DNA of 64,000 nt from Clostridia bacterium (lineage in GTDB: Bacteria; Bacillota; Clostridia; Oscillospirales; Acutalibacteraceae), in the NCBI GenBank assembly GCA_017937865.1, contig JAGBCU010000045.1, forward strand, positions 18,614-82,613. Direction: 5' to 3'. Position numbers and translations under genes: made by a program. Numbering within the stretch: position 1 is the stretch's first letter; every line of letters begins with the position of its first letter. Below, piece by piece: positions 33,794-43,613 of the stretch. The notes beneath the pieces are model-generated. The model was not told where the DNA came from and made no database searches. It saw only the letters and a list, made by a program, of their open reading frames with translations.

Positions 33794-36577
33794 ATGAATA
33801 AGAAAAAGCTGACATATAACTCACTTGCATTAAGTAGTTTAAAAAATCGAAAAAAGAGTTATGCTCTTATGATTATAGGCATTGTTTTAGCAATGATGTT
33901 TTCTTCCGGTGTGCCATTTTTCATTTCTTGCATGAACTCATCACAGAACGAAATTCAATACAGAAAGCAAGGTAAACAAGAAACCATTGTTATAGATGCA
34001 CAAAATTATGATTTTGATATTCCCACAGAACAAGGTGCTATTGATGGTGATATAGGTTTTGCTCATGTTCTCTCTTATGTCTGGAATGAAAGAGAAGATT
34101 TTTCTGATGGCACAATGATTGGCTGGCTTGATGACAGAGCAACAGAACTATATTATCCGATTGTTTCAGAAGGCAGAATGCCTAAAGAACAAAATGAAAT
34201 AGCAATTGAAAAAAGTGCTCTTCAAAGAATGAGAGTGGATACAAAGCTTGGTGAAAAAATAACATTAAAAGCTTTAATTTGTGATAGTGATGAGTTTTTA
34301 GAAGAGGAAACAGATGTTACTTACACTCTTGTCGGGATTCTTTCAGACAAAAAATCCAATATAGAACATTTTTATGATGAAGCAATAACTAAAGCTAATA
34401 AAATACCTGCAGCATTTGTCACCAAAGACACGCAAATTGAAATTGGTGGCAAAGAAGCCTTAGTTGCATTTTTTAATGAAAACCGAAAAGAAGATGGTTA
34501 TCTTTATACGGATATTCCTTATACTAATGTAATTGATACAAGCTTTGTTTATTCCTTTAGCTCTATTGATAGCTACTCAGCGATTGCAAATAATGTAGGT
34601 ACAGTTACATTCCTTTCAGTTTTGCTCGCATTTATGTCGTGCTTTGGAATTGTTAATGCATTCAACTCAAACTTAAAAGAACGAAAAAAACAAATAGGTA
34701 TGTTAAAAGCAGTTGGTGCCACAAGAAAACAATTGATAACTATTTTTGGTCGTGAGGCTTTTATTATTTGTCTTTTAACTGCACCTTTAAGTGTTGCTCT
34801 TTCTTATGGTGCGGTTAGGGCTTATGCTAATATAATGGGTGATAGTTTTATCTTCGAACCTGATTTTCTTGTTCTTATTGCAGGTGTTTTTCTGGGCATC
34901 ATTTGTGTTATGCTTTCATCACTTATTCCTCTTTTCAATATTTCAAGGCTTTCTCCGTTGCAAGCCATCCGCAATATTGAAATGATGCGAAAAATAAAAA
35001 ATAAAAAAATTAAAACTCAAACTTCTTTTAGTGTTGAAAGACATCTTGCAAAAAGAAAACTTCTTTTTTCTAAAGGTAAAAATATCGCTATAAGTGTAAT
35101 AATTGCCTGTTGCGTTATAATTTCATGCCTGTCTTTGTCTTTTCTGAATTCGGTGTTGGAAAATGCGACTACTTATTATGACATAGATTATGAAATTAAC
35201 GATTATGGGGGAGTAGGTTCAAGCAACTCATTTATAAACGATTTGAGTTATCAGAATACAGAATCACCTTTGACGGAAAATAAAAAACAAGAAGTTCTTG
35301 AAATACCTCAGGTTAAAGATATTTACGAAGAAAAACAAGCAAAGCTTAATATAGTCTTTAAAGGTGAAGTTCCTGAATATTTGCAAATCAATGAATATGC
35401 AAGTTTCACCACAACAAGCTCTCGCTTTTTAACTGCAGAATTTAGTGATGCATTGTCTGCAAGTGGACAAGGAAATAATAATTCTGATTATTCAAAGATG
35501 ATGAACGATAATTTGAAAGCCTATATGCAAGCTGCTCCGAACCCTGACTATATTCATACAAAAAAAGTAGCGGGTTTTGAAAAAGAAGAACTTTTTAATG
35601 TTGAAGTTACAGCTCAAAATCCAGAGCTATTTGTTTTTGATGGAATTACAAAAGATGACATAATTGCCGGTGAAATAAATATTGATAAACTAAATTCAGG
35701 TGAAGAAATATTAATTTATGCACCTGAAAAAATCGGTTTTTCCTACGAAGCAATTCCTGGTGGCGGAATAACCTACGGACTTTATAATTTAGCACCTGAA
35801 GCCGATGTTGACAGTACCGCTGATATGGTTTTAAGAGATAATATAAAAGCTGAGGCGGACAGTCCTTTTAAAGTCGGTGACACATTAACTTTAACCCTTC
35901 TTTGTGATGATGGTAAGGGTAATATCACAAGAGAAGATAAAAAAGTGAAAATTGGTGCCATTTTAGGCAAAAACAGTTCATCCGGAGTTTTTCGTATTTT
36001 TACTACACTTGAAGGGCTTGATACATTTAAAACAAATTTCAATTATTCCGTTTTTGATGTTGAGTTGAAAGAAGATTGCTCTGCAGAACTTGATGAAATT
36101 ATGCAAGCTGAGCTATCATCAATATTTCCCGGTAAAGACATTACCTCTGTTTTTGAATTTTTTGAATCAGAAAAGCAGCAAAGAAAAATGATGATTATTT
36201 CTATTGCCTCACTTGTTTTTGTATTCCTTTGTGTTTCAATCTCACTTATAAATAACTCAATCAGCGCACAAATCCGTGACGGTAAAAGAACTTTAGGAAC
36301 TCTTCGTGCAGTTGGTGCTTCTGAAAAAGAACTTGTTTCATCTTATATTATCCAAATTGCAAATATTATGTTGTTAGGATTTGGTGCTGGAAGCATAATC
36401 TACATATGCTCATGTAGGTTTATAGGTCTGATAGCTTTTGGTGGTTATGTCCCTATAGCCATCTGGCCGGTACTATTGATATTTATCATATTAAGCACAG
36501 CTTGTTATATTAATCTTAAGCTAAAAATTAAAACGATTACCAATAACAGTATTGTTGAGAATATAAGAGAATTATAA
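33794..36577 (+). CDS. FtsX-like ABC permease, first of three paralogues
   Basis: 927 residues. Helix 1 at about 20-45 after a basic start (LKNRKKSYALMIIGIVLAMMFSSG), external domain to about 265, three helices with NLKERKKQIGMLKAVGATRKQL, then a second helix, a large external domain (about 460-800) and three more helices with GKRTLGTLRAVGASEKEL. The repeated (L)(K/R)AVGA segments are the cytoplasmic coupling sites of FtsX domains. It ends NNSIVENIREL, shared with the next two proteins. Probably a mechanotransducing exporter/sensor for peptides or lipids. The binding site before the ATG is weak. Confidence 0.88.
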   Translation: MNKKKLTYNSLALSSLKNRKKSYALMIIGIVLAMMFSSGVPFFISCMNSSQNEIQYRKQGKQETIVIDAQNYDFDIPTEQGAIDGDIGFAHVLSYVWNEREDFSDGTMIGWLDDRATELYYPIVSEGRMPKEQNEIAIEKSALQRMRVDTKLGEKITLKALICDSDEFLEEETDVTYTLVGILSDKKSNIEHFYDEAITKANKIPAAFVTKDTQIEIGGKEALVAFFNENRKEDGYLYTDIPYTNVIDTSFVYSFSSIDSYSAIANNVGTVTFLSVLLAFMSCFGIVNAFNSNLKERKKQIGMLKAVGATRKQLITIFGREAFIICLLTAPLSVALSYGAVRAYANIMGDSFIFEPDFLVLIAGVFLGIICVMLSSLIPLFNISRLSPLQAIRNIEMMRKIKNKKIKTQTSFSVERHLAKRKLLFSKGKNIAISVIIACCVIISCLSLSFLNSVLENATTYYDIDYEINDYGGVGSSNSFINDLSYQNTESPLTENKKQEVLEIPQVKDIYEEKQAKLNIVFKGEVPEYLQINEYASFTTTSSRFLTAEFSDALSASGQGNNNSDYSKMMNDNLKAYMQAAPNPDYIHTKKVAGFEKEELFNVEVTAQNPELFVFDGITKDDIIAGEINIDKLNSGEEILIYAPEKIGFSYEAIPGGGITYGLYNLAPEADVDSTADMVLRDNIKAEADSPFKVGDTLTLTLLCDDGKGNITREDKKVKIGAILGKNSSSGVFRIFTTLEGLDTFKTNFNYSVFDVELKEDCSAELDEIMQAELSSIFPGKDITSVFEFFESEKQQRKMMIISIASLVFVFLCVSISLINNSISAQIRDGKRTLGTLRAVGASEKELVSSYIIQIANIMLLGFGAGSIIYICSCRFIGLIAFGGYVPIAIWPVLLIFIILSTACYINLKLKIKTITNNSIVENIREL

Positions 36578-36634
36578 ATCAGCATATAACAGTTAACGGA
36601 TATTAGATGATTAACTGCTAATTAATAGGTGACT
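36578..36634 (+). repeat. Intergenic repeat, shorter variant, with a small inverted repeat
   Basis: CAGTTAA ... TTAACTG inverted arms. Its start (AAATCAGCA) and end (GCTAATTA.TAGGTGA) match the spacer at 39460-39539, so the spacers were probably duplicated with the permease genes and one has decayed. Confidence 0.55.
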
Positions 36635-36636
36635 CT

Positions 36637-39459
36637 ATGAAAAACAAAAAATTAACCTTTAATTCCCTTGCTTTCGGTAATCTGAAGCATAGGAAAAAGC
36701 AATATACCTTGCTTATTATCGGCATCATTCTTTCAATGGTGTTTTCTTCAGGCTTTGTGTTTTTCGTTTCAAGTGCGGTTACTTCTGCAATCGAAACACA
36801 TAATTACAAATACGGAAAGCAATCGGAAATTGTAACTAATGTTGTTACTAACGATTCTCTGGAAGCCGTATTAAATGAAACTTATGAAGACCACGGCTAT
36901 ATGCACATATTGGGTGCAATTACCACAGTTGACAGTGAAATTGATTTGGGTACTGCTGTTGGTTGGCTTGATGAAGGTGGTAAAGAGCTTTATTATCAAA
37001 GCCTTGCAGAAGGCAAAATGCCACAAAAGAAAAATGAAATTGCCATAGAAAAAAGCGCACTTATAAGACTTGGCGGAATATATAAAATCGGAGATAAAAT
37101 AACCTTTGATTTATATGTTCAGAATGGTGCGGAAAAGGCTGAAAAGCCAATAAAAAAAGAATATGTGCTTGCTGGTATTCTTAATGATAAAAGATCGAAT
37201 ATTTCCAATCAAGGTGGAGTTCAGGCATTTGAGCTTCCTGCAGCCTTTGTTGCAGATAATTCAAAAGTTGAATTAGGTGGCAAGGAAAGCTTACATTGTC
37301 TTATTTTGTCTAAAAATGAAGAAGGTAGCCTTGGTACATATATCACTGAATTAAGAAAAACAATGGATTCCGGTAATGGTGGCAGAACAGGGATTTACAC
37401 AACAGGCGGATATGAGCTTAGCTACACAATTGCAGACATGTTCGGAGTTGACGCACCATTTTTATTGATGCTTGTTTTTGTTGCAGTATTGGCACTTGTT
37501 TCAAATATTGGTATCATAAATGCTTTTTCAACCAATTTAAAGGAAAGAAAAAAGCAAATAGGACTTTTAAGAAGCGTTGGCGCAACAAGAAGACAGATTA
37601 TAAAAATCTATGGCAGAGAAAGCTTTATTATCTGCTTGCTCTGCGTTCCTTTAAGCCTTTTAATATCTGTTTTTGCAGTGAAAATGAGCGTTAGCATTAT
37701 GGGAACAAACTTTGTTTTCAAGCCAAGCTGGTGGGTGCTTCCTCTGAGTGCTATGTTAAGTGTCTGCCTGGTGCTTCTTTCTTCTCTTATTCCTCTTTTC
37801 TCTGCATCAAGAATTTCTCCTATGCAGGCAATAAGGAATATTCAGATAAATCGCAAAATGAAGAAGAAAAAAATCAAAACTCAAAAGGATTTTACTCCTT
37901 CAAAGCTTCTTGCATCAAGAAATATCAGGCTTTATAAAAACAAACAGGTTTTAACAAGTATCATTCTTGCTGTAGCAATTTTTGGTTCGCTTTTTGGTTA
38001 TTCAATTATTGGTGGAGTTAAAAAGAATAACCGATTTATTGATTATGATTATGGCATTAATGCAGAGTATTATGAGTATCAATATAGGCGTTTGGCATAT
38101 TATGAAAATCAGGTTAAAGGCTTTTCGGATAATGATGTTTATGAAGTTCTTTCTAATTCAAATGTTGAAAGAGTCGTTACTGGTAAAGCTACAGAAGGGT
38201 TTATTATAGTTGATGAATTAACAGATTATCTGCGCCTTTGTGGTTATAAAAATGGTGTTCACCAACAGAATTTTTCAAAAAAAGGGACAATTACACCTGA
38301 AAATTATAAGGAATTTACTGAGGTTAATTTAGAAAATAAGGCAGTTAAGGAAAAAGCAAATATCAAAGGAGAGGTTTTTCCTTTAGATTTTTTTGGTGTT
38401 GAGGAAGAATATATCGAATCCTTAAAAGATGGGGTTACATTAGGAAGGATTGATAAAGAAAAGCTAGATTCGGGTGAAGAAGTTATTCTCCTTGTCCCGG
38501 AGTATGTTGAGCTTTCGGTTTGGGCTTATGATGAGTATGAACCTGCTCAAAAAATGAGAGCAAGTATTATCCCTACAGAAAAAGTTGCAGATAACCAGGT
38601 TATTATTGATTCTGCAAAGCTTGGTAACGAGTTTAAGGTAGGACAAAGCATCAAGTTAGGCTGGATTGGTACAAAAGATAATGAACCTATTGAATATGAG
38701 CGTAAAGGTGGAGAAGGAATAGTTAACAAAGGCGAGTTTAAGCACACAAAGGTTGAAAAGAATGTTAAAATCGGTGCAATAATTTATTTACCTGCTGATG
38801 TTTTTAAGCTCTTTCACGATTATAATTTCTTTAATGTAAGCAGTGACCCTTGTATTATTACAAGTATTGATGGCATAGATACCTTCACAAAAAATTTGCC
38901 CCATCTTTCAATGAATGTATATCTCAATGAGAAATGCAATGATGAAATTGAAAAGGAAATGATGACTCTTTTTGACAGGCTGACTGCAGGACGTGGTATG
39001 CAGGATATATATTCTACTTACAGTTATGAGAAATCTCGTGAAGCAACAGCTAAAACATTATTGCTTATTATAACTGCTGTTGTGGCACTTCTTTACACTC
39101 TGAGCGGCAGTCTTATTAACAATGCTCTTACTGCACGAATAAGAGAAAGTAAAAAGGAAATCGGTACTTTAAGAGCGGTTGGTGCATCTGTTAAGGATAT
39201 TTCAAGCTCATATATAAGGCAGTTGCTGTCGGTTCTCGGTTTCGGAACAATTTTAGGTTTTGTGGCGTTCGCACTTTTCTATGGTATATATTGCTTGATA
39301 TTCATAAGTATGGGCGACACTACCGATGACTTTATTCTGACATTCCGGGAAACAATTGTTGCTGTTATAGCACTCTTTGGTTGCTGTATTGCGAATGTTC
39401 ATTTCAAGGTTAAAAAAGAAATGAAAAACAGCATCGTTGAGAACATAAGAGAATTATAA
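36637..39459 (+). CDS. FtsX-like ABC permease, second paralogue
   Basis: 940 residues, same layout as its neighbours: NLKHRKKQYTLLIIGIILSMVFSSG at helix 1, NLKERKKQIGLLRSVGATRRQI after helix 2, SKKEIGTLRAVGASVKDI near the end, and the shared tail NSIVENIREL. The two external domains differ most between paralogues, pointing to different ligands or partners. AGGTG precedes the ATG. Confidence 0.88.
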   Translation: MKNKKLTFNSLAFGNLKHRKKQYTLLIIGIILSMVFSSGFVFFVSSAVTSAIETHNYKYGKQSEIVTNVVTNDSLEAVLNETYEDHGYMHILGAITTVDSEIDLGTAVGWLDEGGKELYYQSLAEGKMPQKKNEIAIEKSALIRLGGIYKIGDKITFDLYVQNGAEKAEKPIKKEYVLAGILNDKRSNISNQGGVQAFELPAAFVADNSKVELGGKESLHCLILSKNEEGSLGTYITELRKTMDSGNGGRTGIYTTGGYELSYTIADMFGVDAPFLLMLVFVAVLALVSNIGIINAFSTNLKERKKQIGLLRSVGATRRQIIKIYGRESFIICLLCVPLSLLISVFAVKMSVSIMGTNFVFKPSWWVLPLSAMLSVCLVLLSSLIPLFSASRISPMQAIRNIQINRKMKKKKIKTQKDFTPSKLLASRNIRLYKNKQVLTSIILAVAIFGSLFGYSIIGGVKKNNRFIDYDYGINAEYYEYQYRRLAYYENQVKGFSDNDVYEVLSNSNVERVVTGKATEGFIIVDELTDYLRLCGYKNGVHQQNFSKKGTITPENYKEFTEVNLENKAVKEKANIKGEVFPLDFFGVEEEYIESLKDGVTLGRIDKEKLDSGEEVILLVPEYVELSVWAYDEYEPAQKMRASIIPTEKVADNQVIIDSAKLGNEFKVGQSIKLGWIGTKDNEPIEYERKGGEGIVNKGEFKHTKVEKNVKIGAIIYLPADVFKLFHDYNFFNVSSDPCIITSIDGIDTFTKNLPHLSMNVYLNEKCNDEIEKEMMTLFDRLTAGRGMQDIYSTYSYEKSREATAKTLLLIITAVVALLYTLSGSLINNALTARIRESKKEIGTLRAVGASVKDISSSYIRQLLSVLGFGTILGFVAFALFYGIYCLIFISMGDTTDDFILTFRETIVAVIALFGCCIANVHFKVKKEMKNSIVENIREL

Positions 39460-39536
39460 ATCAGCAAATAGCAGGTAGCGGATAGCTGACAGCTGACAGC
39501 TAATTGCTAACCGCTATCCGCTAATTAGTAGGTGAA
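39460..39536 (+). repeat. Intergenic hairpin repeat
   Basis: TAGCGGATAGC at 39476-39486 pairs perfectly with GCTATCCGCTA at 39513-39523; inside is a tandem GCTGACA repeat. It lies between two permease genes and has no T-run, so it is not a normal terminator. Confidence 0.7.
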
Positions 39537-39539
39537 ACT

Positions 39540-42296
39540 ATGAAAAACAAAAAATTAACCTTTAACTCCCTTGCTTTGGGAAACCTGAAGCACAGGAAAA
39601 AAAGATATACCTTAATGGTTTTAGGTATCGTTCTTTCAATGGTATTTTCTTCAAGTATTATTTACTTTGCTTACAGTATTTACAACACATCTCAGGAGCA
39701 ACGTAAAGCAGAGTTAGGTTTATATGACAAGTTCTACGGTGTTTTCAATGAAAAAATGTATGAAGCCGGAAAAAGCAGAGGTGCTTTTGAAGAAACAGGC
39801 TTCGGTGAAACATTGGGTTTGATTTTTACTGATAAAGAAGAAAAAATCAACGGAACACCAATTGCCAAGCTTGATGAAACTGCCAAAAAACTTGTGAATC
39901 CGGTTTTGATAGAGGGTAGTTATCCTGAAAAACAAGGCGAAATTGCTATTGAACAAACAACCCTTTTGCAGTTAGGCATTACTGCAAAACCCGGTGATAA
40001 AATCAAATTAAAAATGCAGGTTCAGAATGGCGAAGAATTATTATCTGAAATCAAAGAGAAAACCTATGTTTTATCAGGCATTTTGAAAGATAAAAGAGCT
40101 AATATTCTTTACAGTGTTGATGATAAGGATGTTCTGCCGTCAGCCTTTGTCAGCGAATATGAAAAGGTTGATTTAGGCGGAAAAGCAAATAAGATTGTTT
40201 ATTATAAGCTTACTGATGACGGTTGGAAAATAATCTATGATGTTATGGCGGAATATGATGGCTTCACTAAAGAAATTGTTGTTTATAGTGATGTGGGAGA
40301 ATTTATGTCTGACCAATTCTCATCATTGATGTTCATTGGGACTATTGTTGTAATTTTGCTTCTTGCATCTTCTGTTGGTATTGTTAATGCTTTTACGAGC
40401 AATTTAAAGGAACGAAAAAAGCAAATCGGTATGTACCGTGCGGTTGGTTCAACCAAAAGGCAGATTAGAAAGCTTTTCGGCAGAGAAGCAATTTTGTTAA
40501 GCGTGATTTGCACACCAATTAGTCTTTTGATTTCTTATGGTGCGGTAAAAATTATTGTAAACAATCTTTTTGAAAATGCTTATTTTAAACCGAATTTGTG
40601 GGTGCTTTTAGCTTGCGGTGCATTCAGCATTATCTGCGTTATGGCAGCATCCTTTATTCCTTTGGTTTCTGCTTCCAAAATTTCACCTATGCAGGCAATC
40701 AGGAATATTGAAGCCACAAGAAAATTGAAGAATAAAAAAATAAAGAGTCAGAAGGATTTTAATGTTTCTAAGCTTATTGCAAAAAGAAATCTTGTTATTT
40801 CAAAGGGTAAGTTAGTTGTTGTAAGTCTTTTCCTTGTTATCACAATTATCTTTTCTTCTTATGCACTTTCATATCTTTCCTTTGCTAAGGATGATTTATA
40901 TGAACAGGAATATGACTATAGCTTACACTTGAGCAGAGATTCGGGTTATTATGCAATTAATTATCCTAAAGGCAATAACGGATTTACTGAAAATCATAAG
41001 CAGACGGTTTTAATGAACGAAAATATAAGGTCTGCATACGGATATAAAACTGCAAATGTTAACATACTTGTTGATAAAATGACGGAATATCAGCAAATTG
41101 CAGATGCAGATTATTTCCCGCCTGATATGGAATTGCTTTCTCTAGATGAGTCGAATTATCAAGAGGTTTTCAAGCACGGGATGAGTCAGGAAAAGCTTGA
41201 TATTGCTAATGTTGCAGGCTACGAAGGAAACTTTATTGCAAGTGAAATTATTGCTTTGGATGAAGAATTAATAAACAAGATTGATAATTTGCGCGACGGT
41301 GAAATAGATATAGCAAAGCTTAACAGCGGTGAACAGGTGCTTCTTCTTGCACCTGAAAAGGTATATTTAACTCTCCGTTCAGATGAACACGGAAATTGGC
41401 TCAACGTATATGAACAGTTAAGCCATATTGAACAGGCTAAAGAGCGGCAAGGGGAAAACTCTATTAAAATACTTGCAGAAAAAGAATGTGATTTCAAAGT
41501 TGGAGAAAAGCTGGATTTGAGTGTTCTTTACAGTGAAAAGTCCAATGAAGATTATGATATAACAGGCGAAACAGTTGTAAATAAAGAAGATTTGGAAATT
41601 AACAATAAAAAGGTTGAAATCGGTGCTGTTGCCGCTTCTTCTATTCCTAATGACACATTGATGTTGATTTATGCAGGTGGTGTGCCATTTAAAATAGTAA
41701 CAACGGTTGAAGGAATGGAGCATTTCTTCCCGAGAGCGAAATATAAAAATATAATGTTCGAACTAAAGGATGAATGTAATGATGAAATAGATGCAGAGAT
41801 AACAGATTTGCTCAAAAGCATTGTTAATTGCGTTGATGAATCTGATTATATGTCTAATTATGAGTATAACCAGGAGCAAAAAGAAACTATTAAAGGTTTG
41901 ACATTCCTTGTTTATGCTATTGTAATTCTTCTTTTTACAATCTGCGGAAGTATTATCAACAACACAATTGCAGCTAACATCAAAGAAGATAAAAAGAAAA
42001 TAGGTACACTTCGTGCAGTTGGTGCAAACGAAAGAGAAATTTCAAAATCCTATATTTTCCAGCTTCTTTCAATGTTCAAATGGGGCTTCGGAATCGGTTT
42101 TGGTGGTTTTGCTTTATCATACTTGATAATAGTGCTGACAAATAAATACACAAGTCTTGCAGAGGTTCTTGTATTTAATCCTTGGATTACACTTTTATTA
42201 GGTCTTATTCTTTTTGCAATCTGCTCATTGAGCGTGTATACAAAAATAGGAAAAGAAACAAGGAACAGTATTGTTGAGAATATAAGAGAACTGTAA
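39540..42296 (+). CDS. FtsX-like ABC permease, third paralogue
   Basis: 918 residues. NLKHRKKRYTLMVLGIVLSMVFSSS at helix 1, NLKERKKQIGMYRAVGSTKRQI, DKKKIGTLRAVGANEREI and the tail NSIVENIREL. The first 15 codons are almost the same as in the second paralogue. It probably pairs with one of the other two around the shared ATPase, as homo- or heterodimer. Confidence 0.88.
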   Translation: MKNKKLTFNSLALGNLKHRKKRYTLMVLGIVLSMVFSSSIIYFAYSIYNTSQEQRKAELGLYDKFYGVFNEKMYEAGKSRGAFEETGFGETLGLIFTDKEEKINGTPIAKLDETAKKLVNPVLIEGSYPEKQGEIAIEQTTLLQLGITAKPGDKIKLKMQVQNGEELLSEIKEKTYVLSGILKDKRANILYSVDDKDVLPSAFVSEYEKVDLGGKANKIVYYKLTDDGWKIIYDVMAEYDGFTKEIVVYSDVGEFMSDQFSSLMFIGTIVVILLLASSVGIVNAFTSNLKERKKQIGMYRAVGSTKRQIRKLFGREAILLSVICTPISLLISYGAVKIIVNNLFENAYFKPNLWVLLACGAFSIICVMAASFIPLVSASKISPMQAIRNIEATRKLKNKKIKSQKDFNVSKLIAKRNLVISKGKLVVVSLFLVITIIFSSYALSYLSFAKDDLYEQEYDYSLHLSRDSGYYAINYPKGNNGFTENHKQTVLMNENIRSAYGYKTANVNILVDKMTEYQQIADADYFPPDMELLSLDESNYQEVFKHGMSQEKLDIANVAGYEGNFIASEIIALDEELINKIDNLRDGEIDIAKLNSGEQVLLLAPEKVYLTLRSDEHGNWLNVYEQLSHIEQAKERQGENSIKILAEKECDFKVGEKLDLSVLYSEKSNEDYDITGETVVNKEDLEINNKKVEIGAVAASSIPNDTLMLIYAGGVPFKIVTTVEGMEHFFPRAKYKNIMFELKDECNDEIDAEITDLLKSIVNCVDESDYMSNYEYNQEQKETIKGLTFLVYAIVILLFTICGSIINNTIAANIKEDKKKIGTLRAVGANEREISKSYIFQLLSMFKWGFGIGFGGFALSYLIIVLTNKYTSLAEVLVFNPWITLLLGLILFAICSLSVYTKIGKETRNSIVENIREL

Positions 42297-42298
42297 AT

Positions 42299-42355
42299 TA
42301 AATTGCAAATTGCAAGTGGCAAGTGGCAAATTTCGGGGCACTTTGTGCCGATTGT
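42299..42355 (+). repeat. Dispersed TTGCAA/GTGGCAA repeat fragment with a GGCAC hairpin
   Basis: AATTGCAAATTGCAAGTGGC followed by another AAGTGGCAAATTT, and a hairpin GGGGCAC-TTT-GTGCCG. Related to the repeats at 49862 and 63764. Confidence 0.5.
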
Positions 42356-42379
42356 AAATGTAAAACGGTAGGTGGAAAT

Positions 42380-43465
42380 ATGAAGAGGATTATTATAATT
42401 ATACTGTGCTTTGCGGTTTTTGTAACTCCTTGCTTTGCGGCAGAGGGGGAAGAAAGCCTTGAAGCAACGCAAATAACAGAGCCGGTTACAGATGTTGTTG
42501 CGGAAAGTACAACAGAGCCAGTGACAGAAATAACAGAGCCTGTACAGGAAACTCAAGTAACAGAGCAACCCTCTGTAGAAAAAGAAGAGATTAAGATACC
42601 CGAGAAGCAAGAAGCTGAAAGCATAGACAACTCTCAACCTCGACTTATGGTTGTGTCTTATGAAATAGAGGACGGATTTATAAGTCCCGAAGAAACTAAA
42701 AAACTGACTGTAACCCTTAAAAATATGCATCCGACAAAAGCGGTAAGTAATATTAAATTAAGCATTACCGAGGATACAGATGAAATAAGACCCACCGAAA
42801 TGGGAACGAAATACGTTTCTTCAATAAGTGCAGGTGGATATTACAGCTGGGTTATTGAACTTAAAGCGGTTCACACTGCTACGGTTGGTGAGCATAAGCT
42901 GAACTTTTCTTGCGATTATGAGGACTCCAATGGTTCGGGTTATAGTGCAAATGACTTAATAAGGCTTGAAGTCCGTCAACCCGCAGAGCTTTCCTTTGAC
43001 GGCGTGAAGCTTCCCGTAAAGGTAGTTCAGGAGGAAACGGTTACTCTTAATATCAATCTTATGAATACGGGCAAAACTCCGCTTTATAACTGTAAGGTTG
43101 ATTTTGATATCGAAGGACTTGATGCAGGCGGTAGTAGCTTTGTAGGAGTTATTGAAGCACAACAGAATTCAACTGCAAATGCAAATTTACTTGTTTCATC
43201 AGATAAAACAGGCGAGGTTAAGGGTACGGTAACGATTACCTATGAAGATACATTTGGTAACGGATATACTCTTACCCACGACGTAAAAACCGTTATCGAG
43301 AAAAAGGTAATTAAGGCACAAAAGGAAGAAAAAGAAGAAAAGAAAAATCCGTTGTGGTGGCTTTTTCTTTCGGGAGGCTTGCTTGTTGGCGGTGGTTTGG
43401 GATTCGGAATCCCCTTTGCAATTAACTCTAAAAAGCAAAGAGAAGAAGATGAAAAAAGGCTTTAA
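42380..43465 (+). CDS. Membrane-anchored exported protein with Ig-like (NEW3/CARDB-type) domains
   Basis: About 361 residues. The ATG at 42380 gives a signal peptide (MKRIIIIILCFAVFVTPCFAA). Next comes a Thr/Glu/Pro-rich linker with TEPVTE repeats (to about residue 75), then two Ig-like beta domains (residues about 80-200 and 200-310; SFDGVKLPVKVVQEETVTLN starts the second), an acidic/basic stretch and one C-terminal membrane helix with a KKQREEDEKR cytoplasmic tail. Such proteins accompany FtsX-type ABC transporters and may be adaptors or sensors on the cell surface. It ends the operon. Confidence 0.8.
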   Translation: MKRIIIIILCFAVFVTPCFAAEGEESLEATQITEPVTDVVAESTTEPVTEITEPVQETQVTEQPSVEKEEIKIPEKQEAESIDNSQPRLMVVSYEIEDGFISPEETKKLTVTLKNMHPTKAVSNIKLSITEDTDEIRPTEMGTKYVSSISAGGYYSWVIELKAVHTATVGEHKLNFSCDYEDSNGSGYSANDLIRLEVRQPAELSFDGVKLPVKVVQEETVTLNINLMNTGKTPLYNCKVDFDIEGLDAGGSSFVGVIEAQQNSTANANLLVSSDKTGEVKGTVTITYEDTFGNGYTLTHDVKTVIEKKVIKAQKEEKEEKKNPLWWLFLSGGLLVGGGLGFGIPFAINSKKQREEDEKRL

Positions 43466-43505
43466 TCAGTTTTCTGAATGCCGAAAATTAGATTAAAAAC
43501 AAATA

Positions 43506-43552
43506 AAATCTCAAAACATTTCTCTTTGAGAATGTTTTGGGATTTGTTTTTG
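43506..43552 (+). terminator. Intrinsic terminator of the ABC operon
   Basis: AAATCTCAAAACATT / AATGTTTTGGGATTT (one G-T pair) with a 10-base loop, then a T-run. Confidence 0.85.
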
Positions 43553-43562
43553 CAATTATTGG

Positions 43563-43591
43563 TTGAAAATGGCGGTTGTGATATATATAAT
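43563..43591 (+). promoter_or_regulatory. Sigma-A promoter of the GH18-like gene
   Basis: TTGAAA, 17-base spacer, TATAAT. The transcript would start near 43598, just before AAGGAG, which supports the GTG at 43614 as the start. Confidence 0.75.
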
Positions 43592-43613
43592 AATATCAAA
43601 AGGAGAGGGTAGT

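Noticed and set aside
42050..42730. 226-residue - strand open frame
   Set aside because: It lies antisense to the end of the third permease and the start of the Ig-like protein gene, both of which have strong coding evidence.
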